Position numbers and translations under genes: made by a program. A stretch of DNA of 53,660 nucleotides from Pseudomonadota bacterium (GTDB taxonomy: Bacteria; Bdellovibrionota; Bacteriovoracia; Bacteriovoracales; Bacteriovoracaceae): contig JAIYDC010000018.1 in assembly GCA_027487685.1 (NCBI GenBank), forward strand, positions 1-53,660, written 5' to 3'. Below the pieces are notes generated by a model that had not been told where the DNA came from, made no database searches, and saw nothing but the letters and a program-made list of their open reading frames with translations. Below are positions 17,823 to 26,792 of the stretch, piece by piece (positions within the stretch are counted from its first letter, which is position 1; every line of letters begins with the position of its first letter).

Positions 17823-19202
17823 ATGAACGTTGAAGTAAAAAAATTCCAGGAAAAATCGATCTATTTTACGTCTCTAGGGTGTTCTAAGAATCTCGTTGAC
17901 TCTCAGGTTATGCTCGGACATCTCAAGCTCGACGGATTTACCATCGCGCAGGAGCCGCAAGACGCCGAGGTGATCATCGTCAACACCTGTTCGTTCGTTG
18001 AAGCCGCGAAGGTCGAGTCTATCGAGACCGTATTAGAACTTTCCACTTATAAGGAAGACGGAAAATGTCAGGCACTTGTCATGTCGGGTTGCATGGCCCA
18101 GCGTTATGCAGGAGAACTTGAGCAAGAAATGCCAGAGATCGATATGTTTATCGGAACTGGCGAGTACCATAAAATCGTCCCTCTACTTAAAGCGATGGAG
18201 GATGGAAAGCTCGAGAAGAAGTCTTTCGTTGAGATTCCGAGGTTTATCCACACAGAGTTTGACCCACGTCTTAACACCTCACCTTTTTATATGGCATGGC
18301 TCAAGATCTCTGAGGGATGTAACCGTAACTGTACTTTTTGTATTATCCCAACACTGCGTGGAAAGCTTAGGTCCCGAACCGTCGAATCGCTCGTTAAAGA
18401 AACCGAGCAGCTCGTTGCCACTGGTGTCAGGGAGCTTAATCTCATCTCACAAGATTTTTCTGACTACGGGGTAGATCTTGAAGGAGGTGGAAAGAGTGGG
18501 GGGAAAAACCCAATGATTTATGAACTACTTTCCCGGCTCGAAAAAGTCGAGGGGATTGATTGGGTTCGGGTTTTTTACTTCTATCCGGACGACCTTACCG
18601 AAGACGTGATGGATTTAATGGCGAGGTCTAAGAAAATAACCAAGTATCTTGATATGCCGGTTCAGCACTTCGCCGACGATGTCCTGAAGCGCATGAATCG
18701 TCGTGTGAGTGGTGAAATCATTCACGAGAAAATTCGTTTGCTGCGGGAGAAAATCCCTGGAATTGTGTTGAGAACTTCAATCATCGTCGGTTTTCCTGGC
18801 GAAACTGAGGCAGACTTTCAGGTGTTGCTCGAAGGAATTAAGAAGGCGAAGTTCAATCATCTTGGAGTGTTTAAGTACTCCGATGAGGACGGAACACCAG
18901 CAGTACGACTTAAGAAGAAGGTTTCTCAGGACGTGATTGATGCCCGCTTTGAGCAGCTCTATGAAGCACAGCGAGAAATCGCCCGTGAGCTTAATCAGGC
19001 CTACCTTGGCAGAGTGATTGACGTCCTGGTCGAGGGTCAACACGAAGAGACTGAGCTTTTGCTCCAGGGTCGCCATGCGGGGCAAGCTCCAGACATCGAC
19101 GGTAAAGTCATCATTAACGATGGTCTCGCAAAGGCCGGAGACATCGTTCGGGTTGAGATTACTGATGTCCTTGATTACGATCTCGTAGGGCGTATTGTCT
19201 AA
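17823..19202 (+). CDS. rimO: Ribosomal protein S12 methylthiotransferase
   Basis: Radical SAM enzyme placing a methylthio group on an Asp of ribosomal protein S12. The 459 residues show the N-terminal UPF0004 domain with the three Cys of the auxiliary cluster: FTSLGCSKNLVDSQ (Cys20), VNTCSFV (Cys56), SGCMAQR (Cys90). The radical SAM motif EGCNRNCTFC has Cys166, Cys170 and Cys173. The C-terminal TRAM domain is about 390-459. The SLGCSKNLVD motif favours RimO over MiaB. Transcribed alone behind a 226-base gap containing a hairpin. Confidence 0.95.
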   Translation: MNVEVKKFQEKSIYFTSLGCSKNLVDSQVMLGHLKLDGFTIAQEPQDAEVIIVNTCSFVEAAKVESIETVLELSTYKEDGKCQALVMSGCMAQRYAGELEQEMPEIDMFIGTGEYHKIVPLLKAMEDGKLEKKSFVEIPRFIHTEFDPRLNTSPFYMAWLKISEGCNRNCTFCIIPTLRGKLRSRTVESLVKETEQLVATGVRELNLISQDFSDYGVDLEGGGKSGGKNPMIYELLSRLEKVEGIDWVRVFYFYPDDLTEDVMDLMARSKKITKYLDMPVQHFADDVLKRMNRRVSGEIIHEKIRLLREKIPGIVLRTSIIVGFPGETEADFQVLLEGIKKAKFNHLGVFKYSDEDGTPAVRLKKKVSQDVIDARFEQLYEAQREIARELNQAYLGRVIDVLVEGQHEETELLLQGRHAGQAPDIDGKVIINDGLAKAGDIVRVEITDVLDYDLVGRIV

Positions 19203-19232
19203 CCAGTAACTTTGGGCAGAGACTACGAAAAA

Positions 19233-19559
19233 CTAGTGATCCTTAAGCTCGGTCTTCTTGGATGCTAGAGATGCCTCGAGGTCTTTTATTTCGTCGGTGA
19301 GCTTACTGCTTTTGGCCTCATGGAGCTTATAATGAAGAAGTCCGTAAGCTTGCTTATCTTTGAGATCTTTTGTCAGAAGCTTGGTCTCGAGTTGTTCGAG
19401 ACCCAGCTCTAGCTCCTTGACCTGGGAGGAGAGTTCCCGAAACCGGAGATCGATCTGACGCTGGAGATCACTTATCAGGGCACCAGTCTGGGTTACGACT
19501 GCATGGACAATAACGTCGTCCGCGATAACCTTTTTCTTTCTCCAAATCTTGCTTAGCAT
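19233..19559 (-). CDS. Small coiled-coil protein, unknown function
   Basis: A 108-residue charged protein with a long predicted helix: heptad-like stretches run from about residue 30 to the end (for example SSQVKELELGLEQLETKLL). No signal peptide, membrane segment or known domain is recognised. The ATG is preceded by a clear AAGGAGA ribosome-binding site about 6 bases away on the minus strand, so the gene is likely real. It lies 30 bases past the convergent rimO and is divergent from the secreted protein at 19682. Confidence 0.7.
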   Translation of the reverse strand: MLSKIWRKKKVIADDVIVHAVVTQTGALISDLQRQIDLRFRELSSQVKELELGLEQLETKLLTKDLKDKQAYGLLHYKLHEAKSSKLTDEIKDLEASLASKKTELKDH

Positions 19560-19681
19560 GGGTTCTCCTTACCTTTCATCATAGAGCAGAATGACTTGCG
19601 AGGTCTCCGAGGCAAGAATCACCTAGTATGTTAGTCATCAGATTAACCTTAAAATGAATGCATATTTAAGGAGTTGCCCAC

Positions 19682-20506
19682 GTGAAAAATACGATTGTCT
19701 TGCTCGGCTTTTGCTTTTCCTTGGCAGTGGTTGCAGCACCTACTTCGGAGCCCTCCTGGAAGGCGAAGCTACGAGACATAGTTGCGAAGGTGGCCGGAAC
19801 AGAGTGGAGCACGAAACTTCTTGGAGGGCCACCTGAACTCTCACCTGAGTTACCCATGCCTGAAATCCCAGCTCTGATTAAGAAGTCAACGGACGTCGGA
19901 TCCTACTCAAAAAAAGTTAAGGACTCTACAGAGTTTGACAAGCTGCCGGTCGAACGTAAGCGCCAGTTTAACTATAAATTTCTAGAGGAGCTTTTTCAGG
20001 TCACTCGCAAGACTACACCTAGGGATGAGGATCTGGCTAACTGGCTCAACACACTTGAGCAGGGAGGATCTCGTGAGGGAGTTTATCAAGGCCTGGTTCT
20101 TGACGAAGTTTATGGTGGCCTTGAGAGCATAGAGGAGCAGCCTTCGAATAAGCTTCTCGACTTCTGTTTACGTTACAGCCAAACCTTCTTGGCGCAGACC
20201 TTTAAGCCAGAAGGCCTTGTGAAACTTAATCTTTATTCCCTCAAGAGAATTTTTACAGAAAAGGGTCTCGATCTTTTGGAGTACTATGAGGTCCGTGATC
20301 TGGACTCATTTTACCGCTGGTATGCACTTTATTCGTCGGAGCTCGCTAGAAATCATAGTCAGCTTCTCAATTCCCCTATAAGGAAGGAGCCGTCAGCGGC
20401 CTTTCATTACGAGTGGGCGAAGGGGATGCCGATGCAGCATATTAAATCCGAGTACATTATAAAGCTTCATCTTGTGATGAATGGTCTCCAACTCCAGAAT
20501 CAGTAG
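19682..20506 (+). CDS. Secreted protein of unknown function
   Basis: The 274-residue product starts at GTG 19682, with AAGGAG (19668-19673) 8 bases upstream. The first 20 residues form a signal peptide (KNTIVLLGFCFSLAVVAAPT, likely cleaved after VAA/AP). The mature part is largely helical and charged with no recognised domain; its only Cys in the mature part is in LLDFCLRY. It is convergent with the EpmA-like gene and overlaps it by 7 bases at the stops. Confidence 0.7.
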   Translation: MKNTIVLLGFCFSLAVVAAPTSEPSWKAKLRDIVAKVAGTEWSTKLLGGPPELSPELPMPEIPALIKKSTDVGSYSKKVKDSTEFDKLPVERKRQFNYKFLEELFQVTRKTTPRDEDLANWLNTLEQGGSREGVYQGLVLDEVYGGLESIEEQPSNKLLDFCLRYSQTFLAQTFKPEGLVKLNLYSLKRIFTEKGLDLLEYYEVRDLDSFYRWYALYSSELARNHSQLLNSPIRKEPSAAFHYEWAKGMPMQHIKSEYIIKLHLVMNGLQLQNQ

Positions 20507-21480
20507 AAGAAGGGATTCTCTACTACGAAGAGGGCATGGAGAAGGCGTTCTACGCCAAGGGCGATACCTGAGCTCTCCGGGAAGCCGTTGTCTAAGGCTT
20601 GGTAGAATTGGCGAGGTTCTGGGAGATCGTAGCCGTACAGTTTGCGCTTGAGTCGATTCTGCACGCCGAAACGCAGGCGTTGTTCAGCAGGATCAGTGAG
20701 TTCGTTGAAGCAGTTGCAGAGCTCAATGCCATTGACGTAGACTTCGAATCTTTCCGAAACTCGGTTATCATCGGTTTTGAGAGTTGAGAGTGCTGCCAAC
20801 GGGGCGGGAAACTCGTAGATGAGAAGTAGCGGGTACCTGGAGATCTGAGGCTCAACCTTATTAAGGTAAAGAAGAAAGAAATAGTCATCCCACTCGAGTT
20901 CAATCGAGGGCACCGGAACTTCGGGGTAGCGTTCGAGGAGGTCTTTGATCGCATGGAGCTCAAGGAAGTCTAGAATCTCAATGCCGAGACACTCGTAAAA
21001 AAGTTCCCTCATGGTTTTCCTGACAAGTTTATGGTCTACAAGTTCAGGTCGGAGAGTGAGACCACGTTCAGGTCCACGAAGGATAACATAATTCAGGAGG
21101 GCCTCTGTATCCCGCATAATCACTTCGTAGCGTTCATGCACTCGGTACCATTCTAGCATCAGAAACTGAGGGCGGTGGATCGGTGACTCGGGCTCGTCCC
21201 TGAAGCAGTAGGATATCGAAAAGATTTTTTCGAAGCCCTCTGAGAGAAGCTCCTTCATACAGAACTCGGGAGAGGTGTGAAGATAAAGCGGTGCTGGCGT
21301 TTGCTTCTGCACTGAGTAGAGCTGAAATGGATGGATATGGACTTCCATTCCTGGATTCTCGACGGCCGGAGGAGTTAGAACGTCGAGGAAGCCTTGCTCC
21401 CCGAAAAAGTTTCGCATAATCTGGATGAGTTCAAAAAGGTGACGACGACGCATGGACTTCCACCGGGTAAGACAGATCAT
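20500..21480 (-). CDS. epmA: EpmA/GenX-type EF-P lysine ligase (lysyl-tRNA synthetase paralogue)
   Basis: EpmA attaches beta-lysine to a lysine of elongation factor P. It resembles the catalytic domain of class II lysyl-tRNA synthetase without the anticodon domain. Here 326 residues show HTSPEFCMKELLSEGFEKIF (motif 1/2 region), FRDEPESPIHRPQFLMLEWY (class II motif 2) and GIALGVERLLHALF at the end (motif 3). Length matches EpmA (about 325) and not LysRS (about 500). The start may be 21480 or the ATG at 21453; the latter shares the bases CATG with the divergent Nudix start. No EpmB or EF-P gene is in the window. Confidence 0.85.
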   Translation of the reverse strand: MICLTRWKSMRRRHLFELIQIMRNFFGEQGFLDVLTPPAVENPGMEVHIHPFQLYSVQKQTPAPLYLHTSPEFCMKELLSEGFEKIFSISYCFRDEPESPIHRPQFLMLEWYRVHERYEVIMRDTEALLNYVILRGPERGLTLRPELVDHKLVRKTMRELFYECLGIEILDFLELHAIKDLLERYPEVPVPSIELEWDDYFFLLYLNKVEPQISRYPLLLIYEFPAPLAALSTLKTDDNRVSERFEVYVNGIELCNCFNELTDPAEQRLRFGVQNRLKRKLYGYDLPEPRQFYQALDNGFPESSGIALGVERLLHALFVVENPFFY

Positions 21481-22045
21481 TCAACGTGAGCATACCCTTG
21501 CACCTAACGAGTGGAAAGGGGCGGTCCTTTTTTTATCTAACGAACAGCATGTATTCTTCATCAAGCGCTCTGAGAAGATGCCAACCCACGGTGGGCAAAT
21601 TGCTTTTGTCGGAGGCCATAGGCAGGACCAAGAGCTGAGTCCTTGGGTTGTGGCCCAGCGAGAGTTTGAGGAGGAGACCGGACTCGGACTCGCGACCATT
21701 GATTTTCTTGGCTACCTTCCGGCCGTCATGACTGCAAGGCTTCAGCCCATCGTTCCAGTGATGGGTAAGCTCCTGGTTTCCTCTGAGGAGTTTATGAACC
21801 TAGCGACGAGTAATGGTGAGTGGGTTGACTGTTTGGCATACCCTTGGACTGAGTTAGCAGTTGAGGCCAGCTGGGAGTTTGGCTGGCGCCATGGCCATAG
21901 CCGTGGCCCGGTACTTTTTCATACCTTGAGGCAAGGGTCATTTATTTCCAAGACAAAGGATTTTCACACTCACTTGCTTTGGGGTGCTACTGCAGCAATG
22001 GTTTGGGATTTCTTACGACTTTACTATGGCCATTCGCAACGCTAA
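21452..22045 (+). CDS. Nudix hydrolase of the CoA-pyrophosphatase type (NudL-like)
   Basis: The 197-residue protein has a Nudix box beginning GGHRQDQE and ending REFEEETGL, with one extra residue in the middle, as in NudL-type CoA/acyl-CoA pyrophosphatases. Those family members cleave CoA to 4'-phosphopantetheine and 3',5'-ADP. The upstream KRSEKMPTHGGQIAFVGG stretch matches the family extension before the box (H-x-GQIxFPGG). Substrate is inferred. Its ATG overlaps, on the opposite strand, a possible start of the EpmA gene; AAGGTG upstream serves as a weak ribosome-binding site. Confidence 0.82.
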   Translation: MDFHRVRQIIQREHTLAPNEWKGAVLFLSNEQHVFFIKRSEKMPTHGGQIAFVGGHRQDQELSPWVVAQREFEEETGLGLATIDFLGYLPAVMTARLQPIVPVMGKLLVSSEEFMNLATSNGEWVDCLAYPWTELAVEASWEFGWRHGHSRGPVLFHTLRQGSFISKTKDFHTHLLWGATAAMVWDFLRLYYGHSQR

Positions 22046-22088
22046 TACTGAGCCCTAATCCGGACCGAGAATTGTAAAGGAAGTTCCA

Positions 22089-23195
22089 ATGGATCAGTTG
22101 CAGCAACTCGTACTTGAGAACATCGAAGTCTACGTCAGCGGTTTTATCGTCGTGACAGGAGCTTTGTACTACTTCTTCCTGCAGAAGCATCGTGGAAAGC
22201 GGCCTGATGTGGTGGAAGAAGCGATCGAAGTCATTGCTAAGCCGACGGTAGCAACGCTTGAGCAACCTAAGGTTAGCTGGAAAGACCGATTAAGCCTCGG
22301 GTTGTCCAAGTCTCGTATGGATGTCTGGGGAAAAATCGGAAATTTATTCTCCGGGCCTGCGCCACTGCTCGATGAGATCGAAGAAGTTCTTTACACTGCG
22401 GATATACCCACAGGGATGGTTCAAGAACTTTTATTGAAACTCGACCGCGAAGGAAAGGGACGGAGTTCTTCTGAAATTCAACGGCTGGTCTACGGCTTTA
22501 TGAAAGACAAAATGGCCCCGGTCCAAGACACCATCAATAAAGACGTCTTTGAATTTGTACCAGAAACGAAGAAGACCCGCGTTTTAATGATAGTTGGCGT
22601 CAACGGGGCGGGAAAGACAACGACGATTGGAAAGCTCGCCACGAAACTTAAGTCCCAGGGGGCGAAGGTCATCGTCGGTGCCTGTGATACTTTCCGTGCG
22701 GCAGCGGTAGACCAACTTCAAGTTTGGTGCGACCGTGCGGGAGTAGATATGGTTCGCGCCAAAGACGGCGCAGACCCCAGTGGTGTGGCCTATGACACGG
22801 TCGCTCGCGCCTACGCAGAGGGCTATGACTACTGTCTTATTGATACTGCGGGGCGACTACATACTAATCAGAACCTCATGGATGAGTTAACGAAAACGAA
22901 GCGTGTCATGAGCAAGTTGAATGCGGATGCACCCCATGAAGTCCTCCTGGTCCTTGACGCGATTACTGGACAAAATGCGTTAAGGCAGGCCCAGGAATTC
23001 AACAAGTCACTCCAACTTACTGGAATCATATTTACCAAGTGTGATGGTTCGGCTAAGGCAGGAAGTGCTGTTGGAATCGTGGATCAATTAAAAGTCCCCA
23101 TTACCTATATCGGAGTTGGCGAGTCTGTGGATGATCTTCTGACTTTTGATCTCGAAACTTACCTTAAAAGTTTAGTAGGTTTAGAGACCACTTAA
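22089..23195 (+). CDS. ftsY: Signal recognition particle receptor FtsY
   Basis: SRP receptor GTPase docking ribosome-nascent chains at the inner membrane. The 368 residues have an N-terminal hydrophobic anchor (about 15-35, VSGFIVVTGALYYFF) in place of the long acidic A domain of E. coli FtsY. The NG domains include G1 GVNGAGKTT (170-178), DTFRAAAVDQL, the G3 DTAGR motif and G4 TKCDG. A good ribosome-binding site AAAGGAAG precedes the ATG. zapA follows on what looks like its own promoter. Confidence 0.96.
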   Translation: MDQLQQLVLENIEVYVSGFIVVTGALYYFFLQKHRGKRPDVVEEAIEVIAKPTVATLEQPKVSWKDRLSLGLSKSRMDVWGKIGNLFSGPAPLLDEIEEVLYTADIPTGMVQELLLKLDREGKGRSSSEIQRLVYGFMKDKMAPVQDTINKDVFEFVPETKKTRVLMIVGVNGAGKTTTIGKLATKLKSQGAKVIVGACDTFRAAAVDQLQVWCDRAGVDMVRAKDGADPSGVAYDTVARAYAEGYDYCLIDTAGRLHTNQNLMDELTKTKRVMSKLNADAPHEVLLVLDAITGQNALRQAQEFNKSLQLTGIIFTKCDGSAKAGSAVGIVDQLKVPITYIGVGESVDDLLTFDLETYLKSLVGLETT

Positions 23196-23231
23196 GATAT
23201 TGATTTTACGCCTGCGCTCTCAGCGTCTTCA

Positions 23232-23262
23232 TTGACTTTTATTAGGGTCTCCCTTACCCTAA
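23232..23262 (+). promoter_or_regulatory. Promoter of zapA with an inverted repeat over the -10 box
   Basis: TTGACT (23232-23237), a 17-base spacer and TACCCT (23255-23260); the ATG of zapA is 7 bases past the -10, giving an essentially leaderless transcript. A perfect 7-bp inverted repeat TTAGGGT (23242-23248) / ACCCTAA (23256-23262), separated by 7 bases, covers the spacer and the -10 box. It could be a repressor operator. Confidence 0.5.
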
Positions 23263-23266
23263 CTTC

Positions 23267-23557
23267 ATGACCCAAAGTCAGGAAGAAGAGTTTAACGTTT
23301 TAGGTTGTAAGGTGAAGTACCGACCTGAGCAAAACGATAGTCAGAATGCAAAAGCCGTTATCGATATTGTCCTTCGAGAAGTCGAGGATTTGAAAATTAA
23401 ACGGCCGATGCTTAAAGATACTGACGTCGCAGTTTTAGTGGCCCTAAAGCTAGCGACTGAGCGGCAGCAGATTGAGGATGAGTATCGAACAAACATCCTC
23501 AGGCTCGAAGCCTCTCTGGAATCCGCACTCGGAGCAATAAACTCCCAGGCGAATTAG
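23267..23557 (+). CDS. zapA: Cell division protein ZapA
   Basis: ZapA cross-links FtsZ filaments at midcell. The 96-residue product has the ZapA layout: a short N-terminal beta domain (FNVLGCKVKYRPEQ), then a helix with AKAVIDIVLREVEDL and VAVLVALKLATERQQIEDEY, then a C-terminal coiled coil. There is no ribosome-binding site and a promoter-like -10 box directly upstream. The 5-formyltetrahydrofolate cyclo-ligase gene comes 2 bases later, the arrangement seen in many proteobacteria, but without room for a 6S RNA gene between them. Confidence 0.88.
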   Translation: MTQSQEEEFNVLGCKVKYRPEQNDSQNAKAVIDIVLREVEDLKIKRPMLKDTDVAVLVALKLATERQQIEDEYRTNILRLEASLESALGAINSQAN

Positions 23558-23559
23558 TT

Positions 23560-24108
23560 GTGGAAAAAGATCGTCTTCGTCAGGTTATCCTTGGCAAGCT
23601 TGCATCTCTTTCTTACGACGAATTCCAGTCGTTGAGTTTTAAGTTAACTAACCAACTTATCAAGTTCTTCTCATCCATTCCTGAACTTAAGGATCAGATA
23701 GGTGGTGCATACCTCCCGCTGAAGGCGGAGATGGCCCCGGCTTATCAAGAGCTCCTCAAAGAGGTGCCCTTGGACCTGGCCTTCCCTGTTTTAATTGAGA
23801 GGCAGATGCACTTCGGACTCCCAAACGGTATGCCCCGCGGGTCGACTTGGCTCGAGCCGCCATACCATTTGGCAGAGCCGAGTTGGTTTTTGGTTCCGGG
23901 AGTAGGTTTTGACTTGAAAGGGGCTAGGCTTGGTCGAGGAAAGGGATTTTATGACCGGTATTTCGAGGGGAAGAACTCGATTGCGATTGGCCTTGCTTGG
24001 ACTGAACAAATATTTGAACGAATTCCGGTGGAGCAACACGACTGCCACATGGATTTTATAATAACAGAAAATTTCTGCTGGGACGTTGCTCAACAGGAAA
24101 AGTTTTAA
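23560..24108 (+). CDS. 5-formyltetrahydrofolate cyclo-ligase
   Basis: Converts 5-formyl-THF plus ATP to 5,10-methenyl-THF. The 182 residues (GTG start) have the family C-terminal signature PGVGFDLKGARLGRGKGFYDR (core RLGRGKGFYDRY) and the middle loop near PPYHLAEP. An N-terminal helix LRQVILGKLASLSYDEF is also typical. It is located between zapA and rny, 11 bases before the rny ATG. Confidence 0.92.
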   Translation: MEKDRLRQVILGKLASLSYDEFQSLSFKLTNQLIKFFSSIPELKDQIGGAYLPLKAEMAPAYQELLKEVPLDLAFPVLIERQMHFGLPNGMPRGSTWLEPPYHLAEPSWFLVPGVGFDLKGARLGRGKGFYDRYFEGKNSIAIGLAWTEQIFERIPVEQHDCHMDFIITENFCWDVAQQEKF

Positions 24109-24119
24109 GGGGAATACAC

Positions 24120-25673
24120 ATGAATCCAATCGTTATCGCCGTTGCGAGCGTAATCGTTGGTGCGGTTATCGCTTACCTCCTGGTCAGCATGAAGATCGCA
24201 GCAGCAAGCAAATCCAAAGAAGGAGCGGCTCAGGATATCCTGAAGCGCGCCGAAGCCCAGGCCGAGGAGATTAAGAAAAAAGCCGACGAGCGCGGCAAGC
24301 AGATCGTCCGAGAAGAGCGGAGCCGTCTCGAGGAAGAGATGGAAAAGAAGAAGAAACACCTCACGGATTTTGAGCGTGGCCTGACCAAGAAAGAAGTTGC
24401 TCTCGAGCAGAAGACCGAGCAGATCCAAAAAGATATCGATCGGGTGAAAGGTAGGGAATCGGAAATCGAAACTCGAGTCCTGAAGCTTGACCTGGAGCTC
24501 AAGAAAAACGCCGAAATTCAAGATGAACTCGCCAATAAGCTCACACAAGTCGCCGGCCTCACTAAGGACCAAGCAAAAAACGAGCTCATCGCTCAAGTGG
24601 AAGAGGAAGCCAAGCTAGATGCTGCGATACGAGTCAAGCGGGTTGAAGAGGAAGCGAACGAAGAAGCTGAAAAACGCGCCAAGCGTATTGTCGGTATCGC
24701 CATTCAGCGCTTTGCAGGCGAGTATGTCGCCGAGCAAACCATATCTTCTGTAGAAATCTCTGACGACGGAGTGAAGGGACGGCTTATTGGCCGTGAAGGC
24801 CGGAACATCCGTGCCTTCGAGCAGATCTGCGGAGTTGATTTGATCATCGACGATACCCCTGGCGTCGTTACGATCTCATCCTTCAATGTTGTAAGGAAAG
24901 AGATTTCCCGGATGACGATCGAGCGGCTTATCGCCGATGGTCGAATCCATCCGGCGAAGATTGAAGAGTTTTACGACAAGTGCAAGCATGAATTTGAATC
25001 CCGCCTCCGTGAGCTTGGTGAGAAGGCCCAGATGGAAATCGGGGTTCACGGTATCCACCCAGAAATTCTTAAGCTCATCGGAGCCCTTAACTGGCGTACT
25101 TCTTATACTCAGAATCAGTACCAGCATGCTCTCGAATCGTCGTTCCTCGCCGGGAACATGGCCGCAGAGCTTGGTCTCAATGTGAAGCAGGCGCGCCGTG
25201 CAGGACTTATGCACGATATCGGTAAAGTCCTCGACGCTTCTGCGGAAGGCTCTCATGCTGTTATCGGGGCTGACTTTGCGAAAAAGTATGGAGAGTCACC
25301 AGACATCGTTCATGCGATTCGAGCTCACCACGACGACGAAAAACCTGAGTCAGTACTCGCGCATCTCGTGGCCGCGGCCGATGCTCTCTCCGGAGCTCGT
25401 CCTGGTGCACGTAAGGCCCTGAAAGAGTCTTATGTTTCCCGTCTCTCGGACATTGAAAAAATTGTGAATAGTTTCGAGGGCGTTCACCGCTCTTACGCCA
25501 TTTCTGCAGGCCGTGAGGTTCGGGTTTTGGTTGAGAATGAGAAGGTTTCCGACGAACAGACAATCATGCTCTCCCGGGATATCGCTCGGAAGATCGAGCA
25601 GGAAATGTCTTATCCGGGAACGATCAAGGTTTCCGTCATCCGCGAGACGCGAGCGGTTGGCATCGCTAAGTAA
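24120..25673 (+). CDS. rny: Ribonuclease Y
   Basis: Membrane-anchored endoribonuclease that starts mRNA decay in many bacteria, chiefly Firmicutes, while enterobacteria use RNase E. The 517 residues have one N-terminal membrane segment (about 4-24), a long charged coiled coil (about 30-200), a KH domain (GRLIGREGRNIRAFEQICG, about 221-240) and an HD domain. The HD motif GLMHDIGKVLD contains His365/Asp366. Length is that of B. subtilis RNase Y. A GGGGA ribosome-binding site is present. The 3'-flanking SDR gene starts 23 bases downstream. Confidence 0.96.
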   Translation: MNPIVIAVASVIVGAVIAYLLVSMKIAAASKSKEGAAQDILKRAEAQAEEIKKKADERGKQIVREERSRLEEEMEKKKKHLTDFERGLTKKEVALEQKTEQIQKDIDRVKGRESEIETRVLKLDLELKKNAEIQDELANKLTQVAGLTKDQAKNELIAQVEEEAKLDAAIRVKRVEEEANEEAEKRAKRIVGIAIQRFAGEYVAEQTISSVEISDDGVKGRLIGREGRNIRAFEQICGVDLIIDDTPGVVTISSFNVVRKEISRMTIERLIADGRIHPAKIEEFYDKCKHEFESRLRELGEKAQMEIGVHGIHPEILKLIGALNWRTSYTQNQYQHALESSFLAGNMAAELGLNVKQARRAGLMHDIGKVLDASAEGSHAVIGADFAKKYGESPDIVHAIRAHHDDEKPESVLAHLVAAADALSGARPGARKALKESYVSRLSDIEKIVNSFEGVHRSYAISAGREVRVLVENEKVSDEQTIMLSRDIARKIEQEMSYPGTIKVSVIRETRAVGIAK

Positions 25674-25696
25674 TCGAGGAACCGGGGAGGAATCAC

Positions 25697-26380
25697 ATGG
25701 ATAGCCGCTGTGCGATCGTGACCGGTTCCTCCTCTGGCCTTGGGCTTGAGATTTCGAGATCCTTACTCCATTCGGGTTTCATTGTTTTTGGCGGTTCACG
25801 GTCTGGCACTGACCTTGAGCACGAGAATTTCTACGACGTCGAACTCGACATCTCCCTTTCAGCATCTGTAGACGAGTTTTACGAAACCGTTAGAGAGTTT
25901 ACTTCCCAGATCCATCTGGTGGTGAATAATGCCGGCATCTGCGAGATGGCATCTGTCGGTGAGACCTCCGCGGAAGTCTTCGAGCAACACCTCGCAACTA
26001 ATACGCTTGGGCCCTTTCTGTTGTTTCAAGGCCTCGAGTCATTCATCGTAAAGAATGAAACTCATATCGTTTCTATCCTTTCCACTGCAGCTCATTACGG
26101 CTACCCGAACGTGGGAGCGTACAATGCCTCGAAGTTCGGCCAGCTGGGTCTTATTGAAAGTCTGAAGAAAGAGTGGAAGGAACATAAGGTGCGGTTTACC
26201 AACCTTTTTCCTGGCGCTATCGACACGCCTCTTTGGGATAAGCTCGGTACGAAATTCTCCCGAGACAAAATGCTTCGCTCGGAAGACTTCATGTCAGTCT
26301 TTGATTTTATTGTGACCGCTCCTGCTGTTATTCAATTTCCTGAGGTCACTTTTTTGCATCGTGAGGGCTACCTTGAGTAG
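25697..26380 (+). CDS. Short-chain dehydrogenase/reductase
   Basis: NAD(P)-dependent oxidoreductase of classical SDR type, substrate unknown. The 227 residues show the dinucleotide motif TGSSSGLGLEI near the N-terminus, VNNAGI (around 74-79) and the catalytic YNASKFG (Tyr-x3-Lys, around 138-144) with a Ser in the STAAHYG stretch before it. GGGGAGG lies before the ATG. The next gene starts inside its last codons, so the two are probably coupled. At 227 residues it is slightly short. Confidence 0.88.
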   Translation: MDSRCAIVTGSSSGLGLEISRSLLHSGFIVFGGSRSGTDLEHENFYDVELDISLSASVDEFYETVREFTSQIHLVVNNAGICEMASVGETSAEVFEQHLATNTLGPFLLFQGLESFIVKNETHIVSILSTAAHYGYPNVGAYNASKFGQLGLIESLKKEWKEHKVRFTNLFPGAIDTPLWDKLGTKFSRDKMLRSEDFMSVFDFIVTAPAVIQFPEVTFLHREGYLE

Positions 26381-26792
26381 CTTCGTGCCTCCTAGGCGCA
26401 AGCTTTTAGAACTCCTCGCTTCCCTGGGTGTTGCTGGAGTCGTTTATCTCATCTACCCGAATCTCGATGCTGTGATTCTATTTATCTCTGGTTTTGTTTG
26501 GAACTGGTCAGCTAGCATTGACCCCGGGCCGCTATTTGCAAACCGGCGTTACCGCTTCTCTATGCTGGCGACAGTCATTGCCCTCCAGCGTTTCGTTCTT
26601 AGGCCCTTTATCGGGGCCCCCGAGCTCTTGCGGCGCTTCGTTGCTCTATTCCCGGCCGGGACCTTTTGGTGGATCGTGGTTATCATTAATGACAGTAGTG
26701 TGCCCTGGTGGTTTAGCTTCTTCGGAAGTTTGACCTATGAATTTTTTCAGATCCAACTTCGACCCAAACTCGAGCACCAGGGGCCACTGTGA
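26361..26792 (+). CDS. Small integral membrane protein, unknown function
   Basis: A 143-residue protein with three to four hydrophobic segments (about 17-32, 37-50, 66-80, 92-110). Aromatic and Trp residues cluster in the second half (TFWWIVVIINDSSVPWWFSFF). No family is recognised. The GTG at 26361 is the furthest start; TTG 26373 and GTG 26385 are in-frame alternatives that reduce the overlap with the SDR gene. It overlaps mutT by 4 bases and is in an operon with SDR and mutT. Confidence 0.65.
   Translation: MRATLSSFVPPRRKLLELLASLGVAGVVYLIYPNLDAVILFISGFVWNWSASIDPGPLFANRRYRFSMLATVIALQRFVLRPFIGAPELLRRFVALFPAGTFWWIVVIINDSSVPWWFSFFGSLTYEFFQIQLRPKLEHQGPL

Noticed and set aside
23557-23560. 6S RNA (ssrS), which in many proteobacteria follows zapA
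   Set aside because: Only two bases separate zapA from the cyclo-ligase gene and no 6S-like fold is visible, so no 6S RNA is present here.
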